DNA of 64,000 bases from Archilochus colubris. Taxonomy: Eukaryota; Chordata; Aves; Apodiformes; Trochilidae. A program made the translations under genes and the position numbers. Location of the stretch: positions 1,550,001-1,614,000 of the forward strand of contig CM041108.1 in NCBI GenBank assembly GCA_023079485.1. Direction: 5' to 3'. The notes below the pieces were generated by a model. The model made no database searches, had not been told where the DNA came from, and saw only the letters and a list, made by a program, of their open reading frames with translations. Of this stretch, positions 45,101 to 57,087 are shown one piece after another; positions within the stretch are counted from its first letter, which is position 1; each line of letters opens with the position of its first letter.

Positions 45101-48100
45101 TGGAGTGATTTATTTGTGGCCATACTGATATTCAGAAACTTTCTTTTTTACATAAGAAAGTTAAATGCCACCAAAGAAAATATTGAACACATATTTAGCA
45201 CATTAAAATCTGAGTTCTGATCATTTTCTCTCTATCAGCTCACAAAATTGAGGGGATGTGATGTTTTCTGTTAAGATTGTTCTCACCATTAATCAAGATG
45301 CACTCTAGGAGTAGATAAGTAGCATTAAGTCATGCTGGTTGTAAAAATCTGTTGTTTTCCCTGTAGGTGAGCACTCAGGATCTACTTCCCAGGTGTCATC
45401 ACCAAAGAAAAAAAGAGGCCTAAAGAAAGCCAGTGACAACTCTAGGGTGCAGGTATGTGAAGCCAAATATTTTGCATTAGAATCTGGACTGGCAAGTGGC
45501 ATGATAGAGTAAATTGCATTATACAGTAAGGTAAAGAAAAGTAACCAGAAAGTGACTAATGGTGATGGCAGAGTCCTGCAGAGGAAGGTTGTGTTTCTGT
45601 CTGAAGTTGGTAGAGTCCTCCTAGGATGGGGAAAAATCCTTGCCAGATGCTAGATATTTGCTGCACTGTTGCTTTGTTTCCAGCTGGTTTCCTTCAGTTT
45701 TGCCCAGTGTTGTTGCTGCTGTGCTGTGCAGACAAACAATGCAGTCAAATGCTTTTTTTTTCCCAAAGCAAAATGCATATTGAAAGGAAGAAGGAGATTT
45801 GTAACAGACAGATGTGTGTGATTAGACATGCCTGGTCTTCCCCTTTGTAAGAGAAAGCTCATGCAAGAAGCCCTGAAATTTGGTGCCCTTTGAAGCTTTC
45901 CCTGCCTCTGCAAAACGTGTGTGTGTTTGGCCATGTCAGGAAGTGTTTGAAAAGGCTTTTTTCTGAGGGCATTCATGAGGGGAATAGGGCAGGCATCCTG
46001 TTGGTGTGTGGCATCTGGGGCAGGGCTGGGCAGAGGGGTCTGGAGTTCTGAGTAACACCTCAGGGGAGAGTGGAGCTCATTATTTCCACTTTTGGGACAT
46101 GGTTGAGTGGTGTTGGTTTCCCAGTTGGGCTGGAGGATCCAGAGGTCTTTTCCAGCCTTACTGATTCTGTGGTTCTATGCTATGACTCTGTCCAAGCAGG
46201 AGGCATTGACCCAGCTCCAGAGTGAAAGCCATTTATTCCATCAGCTGCTGGAAAACCTGCAGGAGCAGCAGCTCATCCAAGGAAGGGCAGTGACTGTTGC
46301 CCAGAAATTGTTTAATGAAGCTTTCCAACAAGTCAGTGCTGCTGCTGAGAAACAAGTGTACATGCTGGAAGAGAGGAACAAGAAATTAAAGGCCAAGTGT
46401 GCTGGTTTAAGAGAACGAATCTCTAACTATGAGGCTGACAAAGTAAAAAGAGAGGTAAAGTGTACACTGTTTGCAGGCTTGAAGGCAACTTTCTTGGTGT
46501 TAATTTCTGTTTGTGTTTTGAGACCCATTCTGAGAGACCTTCCTGTTGCTCAAAAGGTCAGTTTCAGCCACTGACCTAAACTTTCTGTTGTATATTTTGT
46601 GTATATTCTGTTGTGTGTTTAGCAATATTTAAATTTGTTCTGTCTGTGTTAAGGCTGATGAAATGGTCAGAAGACTGGTTAGAATCTCAATTAAGCTGAC
46701 GTTTCCTTTTTCCTCTAAACTCTGGAGCATTTGAGTGAAGTGAATACCTGCATGTTTCAGATAACCACCTTATTCTTCATTTTTTTGGATAATTAAAGAT
46801 GAATAATACTTGAGCCTTTCTTAGGTGTTAGAAAAGGGAAACCCTCATGAGCAGGTGCTGATAACTTGGAGGTGCTCAGCTGCTGACTGCTGGTGGCAGG
46901 CAAAATTTTCCTACCTTTTGAATTGAGTCCCAAGACAGGTCTAACTGCATAGTCAAATAAGTTAAAGTACAGGCGTAGTTCATGTTCTTATAACCTTTTT
47001 CATACTCATGTAACCATTTCATCAGGGCAATGTCAGAGAGCTGCAGCAGGAGCTTGCTGAAGCTCTTAAAAAGCTGTCTGAGGCAGAAGCTTCACTGGAA
47101 GTTGCTATGAGGCGCTGCAGGAACCTGAAGGAAGCCAACCTGGGCTTGAAAAAGGAATTGAGAGAGGCTAAATCCAAGGTACGTGAAGTTGTCCCAGAAT
47201 TCCAGAACAACCTCCAGCACATCCCAGAGATGGGATGATGTGTTTAGGACTCACCCTGTTTGATAAACTTGGTGTCCATGTCTGTGACATGAGGACACTG
47301 TGTCCTTACTTGGTCCAAGGATTGTGTGTGGGAAGGTGCTCTGCAAAAGAGACTGACCTGTCTGTTGCTTATTCCACGTGGTTTGGCCCAGCAAGTTGTC
47401 TGATTTCTGAAGGACAGTAGAAATTCTGGACTGCTGCACTTGGGCTTCTTTATGCTCACTGTGCTTCCCCTCACACCCCCTCTGGTAACAGAGGATGACA
47501 GAATCTTTTTGGTTGGAAAAGACCTTAAAGATCAAGTCCAGGTGTTAACCCAGCACTGCCAAGACCACCATAAAATCATGTTCAGAATGGTTTTGTACCT
47601 TATTCTCCACATATATATATTCTGAAACAGAAATCATCTTTATTTCCTTATGAGAGGGGATAAAGTGACTGAAGGCAGTTTAGGAGAGGGATCAAGTTTT
47701 ATTTCATATTTTCAATGGAGGAGGAAAGCAGTGGATAGAGAGAGTGCCATGAGTCCCTTAAAGAGTTGGAGAGTGAGTGTTGGTGCTTGGAACCATGCTG
47801 TAGGGGATGAGGGGAGGGATGGGAGAGAGCAGTCTAGAGGATGGCAAAGTAACAGAGTTTGTGTTCATTTGCTAGTAGGAGTGGAAGCTTGAATGTATTT
47901 GAACTGATGACAGTTCTTTGGGTAGCAGGTGTGTGCAGACATGGGCAGTCATGCTTGAGTTCTTCAGCAGCAGTTGTTTTTTCTCTAGAAAAGCTCTCCC
48001 AGCTGATATGGATTCTTGCTGTGTTTTGACAGTGTCGGGAACTAGAAGAGCAGCAGCTTCGATATGAGCATCAAATTCATGGCTACAAGGACAGGAAAAG

Positions 48101-51100
48101 AAAACTAAGAGAGAAGTCCCAAAAACTTAAAGACCTCCTGTCATCATCTGCTGTGACCAGGGCTACAGTAAAAGAGCTGGAAGAGCGTGTGCAGTGGTAA
48201 GAGACTGACAGAGAGAACCAAGGTGTCTGTCACTGTCTGGGGTTGTGTGAAAGCCACAGCACAGCCTCGTTGCATCACAGCAAGTTAACAGATGGTTTTG
48301 AAGATGCTTTTGTTTGTGTTTCCCCTGCTGCTCCTTAAGAATTGTTGCTCTGGTGGGTTTCTCTAATAAGGCCTGTATTTCTTTTTAAGCCTTTCCATGG
48401 AAAATGCCAGACTGGAAGGCACAGTCCAGCAGCAAAGACGTATGATTGAAGCCCTTGAGGGAACCCTGCAAGCCTTTGCCTCAGTAAGCTGGTCCTCACC
48501 TTGCCTTGTTGTGAGCTCCTGAGCCTCCTTCCCCATTGCTGTGGGGAAATGCTAAGATGAGGTTTTCCTGGAGAGCTGAGGGGAACTTAGTTCCTGCTTT
48601 CTCCTGCATACAGGCTGCTGGGACAGCATCCTGGCCTGTCCCCAGCTTTCTGGTTTTGAGAGTTTTCTGTGTTACTTCAGGAAATGCTCCTTAATGCTCT
48701 AAAAGTGCAGGATTTGTCCCAAATCCAGTGGTGTGACTGTTGTCTGCCCTAGGCCCTTCCTGGCCTCAGATGCTGCTTCAGACACTTGCTGTCCTGGGAA
48801 TTCCCCAGGGGCTATTGATGGCAAGCAGCTTGTGCCAGAGGCCTGCCTGGCATCCCCAGGCTGGAAAACAGACTCCCCAGAGCTTTTGCTGTGCAGAATT
48901 GCTTTTCCTTTGGCCACTGGGGGTGCCTTTGTTTCCCTGAAGCAGTGAAGAGGAATGCCTGTGGGATCATTGCCCATGCAAGCCTTGGAATTCCCCACTG
49001 CTGCTGCTCAGTGGTTGGTTTTAGCTTGGATAAGGTGCTTTCAGCTGTGGTCTGTGTGAATAAATCATTTTTGTATTAACTGGTGCATGAGGGTTCTGGT
49101 GAAGACTGCTTGTGACAGTGTGACTTTGCTGTGCTGCTGCTGAGGAGAGGAGAGGGAAAGCAGTCAGGGTGCTGGTCCTTCCCCTCTGGTTCACAGGGCT
49201 TGGTTTTCAGATGTCCTGGGGGTGGGAAAAGCTCGTCCTGATGGTTTCCACTGAAGTTTCTTTGTGTCCCGCACGGTGTTCTCCCTCTCCTTGAAGAAAA
49301 GAGCAGAGGAGATGCCTGCAACCAGTTTTACAGTGCCCTCAGACTGTGGCGGCCATTTTGAGCATTGGTGTTGGGTATAATAGGAATGAAGAGGTGAAGA
49401 GGTGGATGTAGTATTCATTTTTGGTAAGGAGGAGTCTGTAACTTTCAGGCTGGAAAGTCAGAGTGTGTCTTCTTGCTTCTTTTAATGCTTTTGTAGCTTC
49501 ATGACCGCCTGGAAGACTCGATGACCAGCTTAGGAGCTTCATGGGCAGCTGCAGAGGAGCAGCACCAGCAGCAGGTACATGAGAGGCTTGTGTGTTTTCT
49601 ACTTTGCTTTTTCTTACAGAGTGCTGCTAAAGCATCCAGTAAACTTGTGTTCTAGATAGTTGAGCTGAATCAGCAGGTTCTGTTCCACTTTAGTGCTGGA
49701 ACTGCTAGGCAAATCTTGGTCCCTTTGGGTAGCAGCATAGATAGCACTGCTGATCTGAAAAGTTTTTCCTTTTGTCACTGTTGCTTTCACAGCTGCAAAA
49801 GCAGACTGTGCCATCTCTGCCATCAAAGGATTTGCACAGCGTGAGGAAAAAGAGGCTGAAGCCAAGATTGCACCCTGGAGACCACAGTTCTCCTCTTGGA
49901 AGGAGAAAGAATGAAATCTTGAAACAGGTGAGCCCAGGAAACCCTCCAGAGGACCAGCCAATACCCAGCACCCCCTTGTTCACCTTTTTGTTGAGTACTT
50001 CTCTATTCAGGTGTTTCTGTTATTCCTGCGTTTCAGGCTCAGACTCCCCTGTGATTTAGGGATCCTCCAGGAAGCAGATAAAAGCTAGCTGGGTCCCTGT
50101 GTGTAAATTTTGGAGTGGTTGTATCAGGCAGAGTTGCTGGTGTGGTTTGCTATCAGCTGACCACATTGAGTAAGGATGCAGTTGCCCATTCTTTCCTGGA
50201 TTTCTTCTGGTCATCTTCTGACCCCTGCGTTTCTGGGCAGGGTAAAATGTTTCATGCTTCCAGTTCAGTGTCTGGAGGAGCTGCAGCATGTTTTGAGGGT
50301 AGTGGGAGCCTAAAAACCTTGCAGAAAAACATACTTAAGGAACAGGGGGCAAATGAACTAGTGCCTGGGAGACAAGAAAGAGCTGCCAGATTCCAAGGAG
50401 CAATCTTTCCCTTTTCTCCTTTTCTGCAGAGGTAAAAGTATAAGTACAAATTCAGGGCAGCTGCCAGCTCTCGGCTGGTTTGGCTGAGAGAACAGCAAGA
50501 GGGAGAAGAAACGTGAATCAAAATCACCTCTTTGCCTTTGCTTCAGTGGGGGCATCTGTTTCCATCGTTAGATACTGGCCTGTTGGGTGGGAAATCCGAT
50601 GAAATATTCTCCGGAATTGTGTCCCTTGGCTTTCTGTGGCAGTTGGCTGACAGATGGAGGTGTAGTGGGGAGAAGGTGAGGTGCAGGTCCTGCTTGTAGA
50701 TCCTGTTGTGTGCCCAATAGCAAAGCAGTTCTGCTGATGGGTAAAGCTGAAAAGGTGATGTGCAAAGCAGTCTCTGCAAGGGCACCTCAAGGGCTGCTGT
50801 TGTGTAGAGGCAGGGAGATGGGAAGAGTCCCCACAAGGCTGTCAGGGTCCATGAGCTCCAGGGGCAGGAGCAGTCCCACACCCCCTCCCCAAGAAGGGCA
50901 GCAGAGCTCTGGTAGCAGAGAGCCATGGGGATGAGCCAAGAGTGCAGCTCCCCAGGGTAGCCCCTGGGGACAGGCAGATCTGCATTCCTGCCAGGACATG
51001 GTGTCCATGGGTGAGGGTCAGGGCTGAGAGCAGGGAGACCCAGCCCAGGCCACCATGTGGAATGCCACCATCACTCAGAAGAACTGTATGAAGCTGGCTT

Positions 51101-53496
51101 TGCCCAAGTCCACCCTCAGTGCCCATCTTAGGCACAACTTGAGCTGGAGAAAGTTCAGGTTTTGCTTTTGTAAATGGTGTCATTGCTTCCCTGGGCACGG
51201 TGCAGTGAGGTGATGCAGAAAATGTTGTTGAACTTGTTGCTCACTAGTGGCTGCCTCAGCTCACCTTTCCCTTGTCCTGGGGACCCAGAAGCAGAGTTCC
51301 CCAAAGTGCTTTTGAGGTGGTTATTGCTGCTGAGTAGCATGAAAGAAAAGTCACCTGCCTTTGCTGGGGCTCATGATTAGTGCAAAAGTTTGTAAAGTTT
51401 TTGTGTTTCTCTTGGAAGAGTTCTTTTGAATGACAGGGAAGGTCATTCTATGGAGGCAGATATAAATAAAATCAGAGAAAGTTTAGGGTTGGAAGGGACC
51501 TCAAACGATCATAGAGTCCAACCCCCTGCCAGAGCAGGGTCACCTGCAGGAGGTCACATAGGAACAGATCCAGGTGGGGTTTGAATGTCTCCAGAGAAGG
51601 AGACTCCACAGCCCCCCTGGGCAGCCTGTGCCAGTGCTCTGTCACCCTCGGGGATAGAGGGAAAAAAATTCTCCTCATATTTATGTGGAACCTCCTCTGC
51701 TCAAGCATGTATCCATTGTCTCTTGTCCTCTCAAATAAGTGAAGTTTCTTCCTTCTGTTAGAGCCTCTTTCAAGTTTCCACCATGCCAGTTTCCTCCTCT
51801 TTTAATGACTGACAGGATATCAGATTTGATGTTAAATGGATACAGAAAAAGTCTGCTTCTGGAGGGGGGAAGAGAGGGACAGAGCTGTAGTTGACCATTG
51901 GGACCTAACAGAAGGCTGATATTTCCTGCACATTTTTAAAGTAAACTGCAGCTTTCACCTAAAGTGGAGAATTCATCTTCTCACCTAAAGTGGAGAATTC
52001 ATCTTCCTCCTCCAGTAAAAGCCATGTTCTGAACCACTATTTCAAAATTTCTGAGGGTAGAGAAAAACTAGATGGTGTGTTTGTCAGTTCCATAATGAAG
52101 CCTGACTGTGGTGACAGTGTGTAAAAATTCCTCTAAAGCGTGGGACGTGGTGTTTGTGCTGAAACCAGAAGGTGGGCAGGCATGGGTGTGTTTGACTTCC
52201 CATGGGCACACGAGCATCTCCCAGCAGAATAGTCCCAGTGCTTTTCCAGGTAGGCCTGTGGGTGAAATGCTGCCAGTTTGGTGCCTCTTGGTGTGTGACC
52301 TGCTGCAGGAGAACTAAGAAGGTCTGGGAACCTGAGGAATCCTGTCAGAAATGATGTGACAGCTGTTCTTTTTTAAAAGGAAGCCCTTGGTTTCACTCTG
52401 ATTTTAGGACTGAGTCAGCAGATGACAAATACAGTCCTGGTGCCCAGCCCTTCACCAAGTTTTCACAGATTGACTTCTCTTATATCCTGCTGAGTTCCTT
52501 TTCTTTTCTGTTTATTTGTTTGTTTTGTGTCTCCCTCTACAGCTTGATGAACTTTTTTGGAAGCTGGAGTTAGAGCCTGAGGCAGGCATGCAGGGAGAAA
52601 TCCAAACTCAGGCCTCAGGCTCAGTGAGCAGAGATGTCCATCCTGGGGAGGAACCAGGAGCAACTGGAGAAGCCCAAAGAGCAGCTGCACGCAGAGGTGA
52701 GAAACATCACCCCTCAGTTCTGAGAAGAGAAGCCACCAAAGTGGCAGGGTGGGAGACTCCTTCTCTGAGGAACCCTTTTCTCTCTGCCCTCTCCTACAGA
52801 GACAGTGTTCCTTCTTTAGCAGCTTTGATGAATAACAGTGCTGAGAGGGAGGGATTCTTTCTGAAGGAGAAGAATTCTTGCCCGTGGTAGCTCTGGGGTT
52901 CTGCCTGGGTTGCTGAGGGGAGTGAGGAGGCTCAGGTGCCTCAGGGAGGAAATCTGTGCCCTTGCCACTGGGCAGGTTCAGCTGAGGGGTGGGAGAGTTC
53001 CCTTGTTCTTTGTGGTGGGTAAAAGTGTGTTACCTGCTTCAGGAGCAGGCAGCTTCCCAGGACAGACTGGAACAGAGCAGAGCCCATGAGCACGATGAAT
53101 TCAGAGAGAGAGCTGCTGCTCTGCAGAATTGGAGACCTTGAACAGGGATTGGACACTGAAAGGACCCTGGGGGAGAGCATTGTTCTAAAGCAAAAGTATG
53201 AAAAGCTGTATCTGGAGGAAGTGAAAAAGAGAAGATGCCTACAAAATAGACTGAGAAGGTGGGTACATGCTTTTTGCAGTGTTTTAAGGGATGACTTTTT
53301 TCTCGTGTGTTTTCCTCCAAACCTTCCTCTTCTACATCTGGTCAGCATTCTATCTGTAAACATGAGATGGCATATTTGTGAGGAAGGTTCCTTTAACCCT
53401 CCCTCTGTCTTAATGAACTAGAGAAAGCCAATCCTGCACTCCATGAGAAGTGCATTAGAAGCAGAAGAAACAGGGTTGCAGCCTATGAGGCATGGG
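42169..53496 (+). CDS. ANKRD26/POTE-like ankyrin-repeat and coiled-coil protein, first copy, 3' end damaged
   Basis: Thirteen exons with GT-AG borders and matching phases give 592 open codons: 42169-42386, 42802-42916, 43159-43332, 43445-43551, 43844-43981, 44360-44418, 45367-45452, 46200-46454, 47026-47178, 48033-48196, 48390-48483, 49497-49574, 49793-49927. The first five encode a short basic N-terminus (MGLFTKKQK) and five ankyrin repeats (TPLHLACAYGHTEVV and similar). The later ones encode long charged coiled coils (LKAKCAGLRERISNYEADK, SQKLKDLLSSSAVTRATVKE). This order matches the ANKRD26/POTE/ANKRD18-20 family. Exon 52543-52696 and exon 53043-53258 each change frame inside, and exon 53421-53496 lacks a clear acceptor in phase. 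So the copy is either a pseudogene or ends earlier by alternative splicing. The exact start of exon 47026 could also be 47036. Confidence 0.82.
44331..44359 (+). repeat. CT microsatellite forming a splice acceptor tract
   Basis: About ten TC units run directly into the TAG acceptor of the exon at 44360. The microsatellite thus serves as the polypyrimidine tract. Confidence 0.8.
46085..46199 (+). mobile_element. CR1 LINE 3' end directly joined to an ankyrin-gene exon
   Basis: GGGACATGGTTGAGTGGTG through GGTCTTTTCCAGCCTTACTG and the tail ATTCTGTGGTTCTATG is the end of an older CR1 subfamily. The acceptor CAG of the exon at 46200 follows within about 15 bases of the tail. The same junction occurs at 56975-57087. 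Confidence 0.82.
47492..47580 (-). mobile_element. CR1 LINE 3' end fragment, reverse orientation
   Basis: ACAGAATCTTTTTGGTTGGA is followed by AAGACCTTAAAGATCAAGTC and a short piece of upstream 3' region (CCAGCACTGCCAAGACCACC). Typical reverse CR1 end, inside an ankyrin-gene intron. Confidence 0.8.
51476..51790 (-). mobile_element. CR1 LINE fragment, reverse orientation
   Basis: GGGTTGGAAGGGACCTCAAA at the 3' end, then about 300 bases matching the end of the CR1 reverse-transcriptase frame (minus strand reads [20 protein letters not shown]). A different subfamily from the two young copies. It lies inside an ankyrin-gene intron. Confidence 0.88.
51950..52010. repeat. Tandem duplication of 27 bases
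   Basis: TCACCTAAAGTGGAGAATTC plus ATCTTC occurs twice in direct succession in an ankyrin-gene intron. Confidence 0.85.
52543..53496 (+). pseudogene. Damaged 3' exons of the first ankyrin-gene copy
   Basis: Exon 52543-52696 opens LDELFWKLELEPEAGMQGEI, but the coiled-coil continuation (NQEQLEKPKEQLHAE) is in another frame. Exon 53043-53258 starts in that second frame (EQAASQDRLEQSRAHEHDEF), meets a stop, and its second half (KQKYEKLYLEEVKKRRCLQN) lies in a third. The next block (KANPALHEKCIRSRRN, ending at a donor at 53497) has no clean AG in front. Confidence 0.65.
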
Positions 53497-54867
53497 TAAG
53501 CATTTTGAAATCCTGTTCTTTACTACTGCTGGAGAGAATCCATGAGCAGGGCTGTTCCAGTTGATTTGTAGTTCCAAACGATATGGTCTGTTTTTGTTCC
53601 TTTTCTGATTTTGTTTTCCATCTGCACTCTTGTGTCACAGGAGTCTTGGCACTGTTGATGTTTTAACTTGCTTCATTTCCATGTGGGCCATGTTTTTCTT
53701 TCTCCCTGAAGAAGACCTTTGAACTGAAGTCCATTTTTCTTTCTTGTTCATCTCCTTAATAATCAATAGTCCCTTTTCCCTGCAGCCAGGTACAAGGTTT
53801 GTAGCCAAGTACTGTTCAGTGTTGGGTGGAATTTTATACTGGCAACGTTTTGTCTCTTGATGCTGTTGGGTTTTGATTCCAGCTTAGTGATAGAAACCCT
53901 AATGCTGCAAAAATGTTGCAGTTGCTCTTTGGTCCAATGGAAAGAATGACTGCTGCAGAGTACTTTCAGCCCTGATGTATTTGTGCTGCTGTGGCTTCTG
54001 TGGCAGTGAAGTGTCTGTGGGGTGAGAGTGCAGGGATTTCACCTGTTAGAGTGGAACTTGTTGAAACTCTAGGAGTAGGCTGGTTTACCCCTCCTTGCCA
54101 GTTGTGATCTTCAGAGAGTTCTTGGTTGCGAGAGTGGCTGTGTCAGGAGTGCCAGTGCTGCTGTGGAGTTGAGCTCCCAGCCTCTGAGTATCATCTCCCA
54201 GAGTCTCACAGGGTGCAGCTCACTCTGTGCTCCAGCAGCCTGGGTGGGGAGGCAGTCAGTCAACACTGCTTTCTGCAAAAGAGGTGTTGGGGAGGTGAGT
54301 GCTGCCAGGGAGCCCAGTATGAAGAGATGTGCAGTGAGATGAGAAGTACCTGCTCAGGGGGAGGTTTGGGATAGCTTGTTGGGATATCTTTTCCAGGGAG
54401 GTGGGGGGAAGGAGAACAGTGCAGGCAAGTTCTGTTCCCCAAAGGGTCTGTATTTTGCCTGGCCCTTCATTCCCTTTTCCAGAAATCAGTGTGCTGGCTT
54501 TATTTCCACCCTTTTCTCTTTCCTCAGGCATGGATGAGAATGACAGAGATATGAATGGAATGAATTAGTGGGAAACAAGCTTCTTTTTTTCTCTTTATTC
54601 CATTGCACAAGTTGTGGGGTGTCCTGTGGACCTTTTTTCTGAGAGCAAGCAGGAATGAAAATCATGACAGAGTCTGTGTCAAACGATCCATTTCATAGAA
54701 TGTTTTGAATCCTTCAGAACCCCACCCATGATTCCTGCTGCTGGTAGGAATCTTCATTTACTCAAAGTTCTCCTTCATTACAGTGCTGATGTTTCCCATG
54801 AAGACACTGCTGGGCTGACAGCTGAGGATTATGCTTTTATTCATGGCTATTCCAGGCCTCCAAACTT

Positions 54868-56280
54868 GAAACTCTGCCGACCGCTCATTGGGATCTCATC
54901 ATTTCCTTACGCCTCCCACTCCACAACAAGCACCATGTTGTTCTCCTCAGTATGTGTGCCCCAAGCCTCCAAGCTGACCATGCAGAAAAAGTCAAATTCT
55001 ACACCCACCTGCACTGCCTCCCCCAAAAGGTTCCTGCAGATGCTCAGATCATAATCCTTGGTGACTTCAGCACCGGAGTAGGAAAGAACTATGAAGCCTG
55101 GAAAGGAGTCCTGGGCAAGCATGGTGTTGGAAACTGTAATGACAACGGACGTCTCTTGCTGGAGTTTTGTGCTGAGCAGCAGCTCACCATCACCAGCACT
55201 CTCTTCTAGCAGAAAGACAGCCTGAAGACAACCTGGAAGCATCCTGGATCCAAGCACTGGCACCTCACTGACTGTGTCTTAGTGTGCCAGAGAAACATTG
55301 GCGACGTCCGTCCTAGCCAAGAGATGCCTGGTGCAGAATGTCCTACAGACCACTGCCTTGTGCCATGCAAACTTACCCTCTGCTTGAAGCCCAAACCTAG
55401 GAGGGGTGGCATCCCAGGGAAGAGGCTCAAAGTGAACCATCTTCCAAAAGGTACAGTGAGAAACAGCTTCCAGGTAAAGCTTCAAGCTGGGCTTTTAGAT
55501 CATCCCATAGATCCCTCTCCTGAAGCACTTTGGCAGCACATTAAGAAGAGCATCCTGCTGTCCTCTGAAGAATGCCCAGGGTTCTCCTCAAAGAAAAACA
55601 AAGATTGCTTTGATGAAAATACCCAAGAGATCCAAGGTTTGTTGACAAAGAAGAGAACCGCTCACCAAGCACACCTTGCTCAGCCCCTTGCCATGTCAGA
55701 AAAGCAGCCTTGCCTCTGAATGCAGTGAGCTCCAACAGAAACTTGGAGACAGCCACAACAAGTAGTGGATCAGCCTGGCAGAAAAGACTGAACTGTGCAG
55801 GGTATGGACCCACAGGACACCAGGTCCAAAGCCCCCTACTCAGTGCAGATGGGCAAATGCTTCTCACAGATAAAACCTCCATCCTGACCCCATGGTCTGA
55901 ACATTTTCAGACTCTCTTCAGAGTCAGCCGTGTAGTCCAAGGCTCAGCAATTCAGCACATTACACACCAACTGGTGAAAAACCAATTGGACACAGCCCCT
56001 ACTTTGGGAGAGACTCATAGAGCAGCTGAAAACTGGCAAGGCAGCTGGGGCTGATGGAATCCCCCCTGAAGTCTGGAAGCATGGAGGCAGAGAACTCCAT
56101 GGTCAATTTCACGAGCTCCTTGTGAGTTGTTGGGAAGAAGGGGTGCTACCACCAGATCTCTGTGGTGCAGTCATCATCACCCTGTACAAGAAGAAAGGAG
56201 AAAAGTCAAACTGCTCACACTACTGAGGTGTAACTCTGCTCTCCCTGGCTGGAAAAATCCTTGGAAGAAGACTGTGGTTT
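54868..56280 (+). mobile_element. RTE-like non-LTR retrotransposon fragment (endonuclease to start of reverse transcriptase)
   Basis: One pass through broken frames shows an endonuclease block (IIILGDFSTGVGKNYEAWKG, then GNCNDNGRLLLEFCAEQQLT), a linker (KPKPRRGGIPGKRL, SSKKNKDCFDENTQEIQGLL), and the first reverse-transcriptase motifs (GADGIPPEVWKHGG, ITLYKKKGEKSNCSHY). Both ends are missing, and there are several stops and shifts. It is unlike CR1. It fits the RTE clade as known from other vertebrates; whether it is the bird-restricted AviRTE cannot be decided here. It sits where the equivalent of exon 44360-44418 should be. Confidence 0.72.
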
Positions 56281-56974
56281 TCCCTGTAGGTGAGCACTCA
56301 GGATCTACTTCCCAGGTGTCATCACCAGAGAAAAAAAGAGGCCTAAAGGAAGCCAGTGACAACTCTGGGATGCAGGTATGTGAAGCCAAATATTTTGGAT
56401 TAGAGTCTGGACTGGCAAGTGGCATGATAGAGGAAATTGCATTATATAGTAAGGTAAAGAAAAGTAACCAGAAAGTGACTAATGGTGATGGCAGAGTCCT
56501 GCAGAGGAAGGTTGTGTTGAAGTTGGGTAGTTGTCTTAGGATGGGGAAAAATCCTTGCCATGATGCTGGGTATTTGTTGTTCTGCTGCTTTATTTTCAGC
56601 TGAGCAGTGTTCCTGCTGTGCAGACAAACAATGCAGTCAAATGCTTTTTTTTTCCCAAAGCAAAATGCATATTGAAAGGAAGAAGGAGATTTGTAACAGA
56701 CAGATGTGGGTGATTAGACATGCCTGGTCTTCCCCTTTGTAAGAGAAAGCTCATGCAAGAAGCCCTGAAATTTGGTGCCCTTTGAAGCTTTCCCTGCCTC
56801 TGCAAAACATGTGTGTGTTTGGCCATGTCAGGAAGTGTTTGAAAAGGCTTTTTTCTGAGGGCATTCATGAGGGGAATAGGGCAGGCATCCTGTTGGTGTG
56901 TGGCATCTGGGGCAGGGCTGGGCAGAGGGGTCTGGAGTCCTGTGTAACACCTCAGGGGAGAGTGGAGCACATTA

Positions 56975-57087
56975 TTCCCACTTTGGGGACATGGTTGAGT
57001 GGTGTTGGTTTCCCAGTTGGACTGGAGGATCCTAGAGGTTTTTTCCAGCCTTACTGATTCTGTGGTTCTGTGATTCTGTCCATGCAG
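56975..57087 (+). mobile_element. CR1 LINE 3' end joined to the duplicated ankyrin-gene exon
   Basis: Same CR1 end as at 46085-46199 (GGGGACATGGTTGAGTGGTG, then TTTTTTCCAGCCTTACTGAT) and tail GTTCTGTGATTCTG, followed by the acceptor CATGCAG of exon 57088. It was copied with the exon. Confidence 0.82.
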
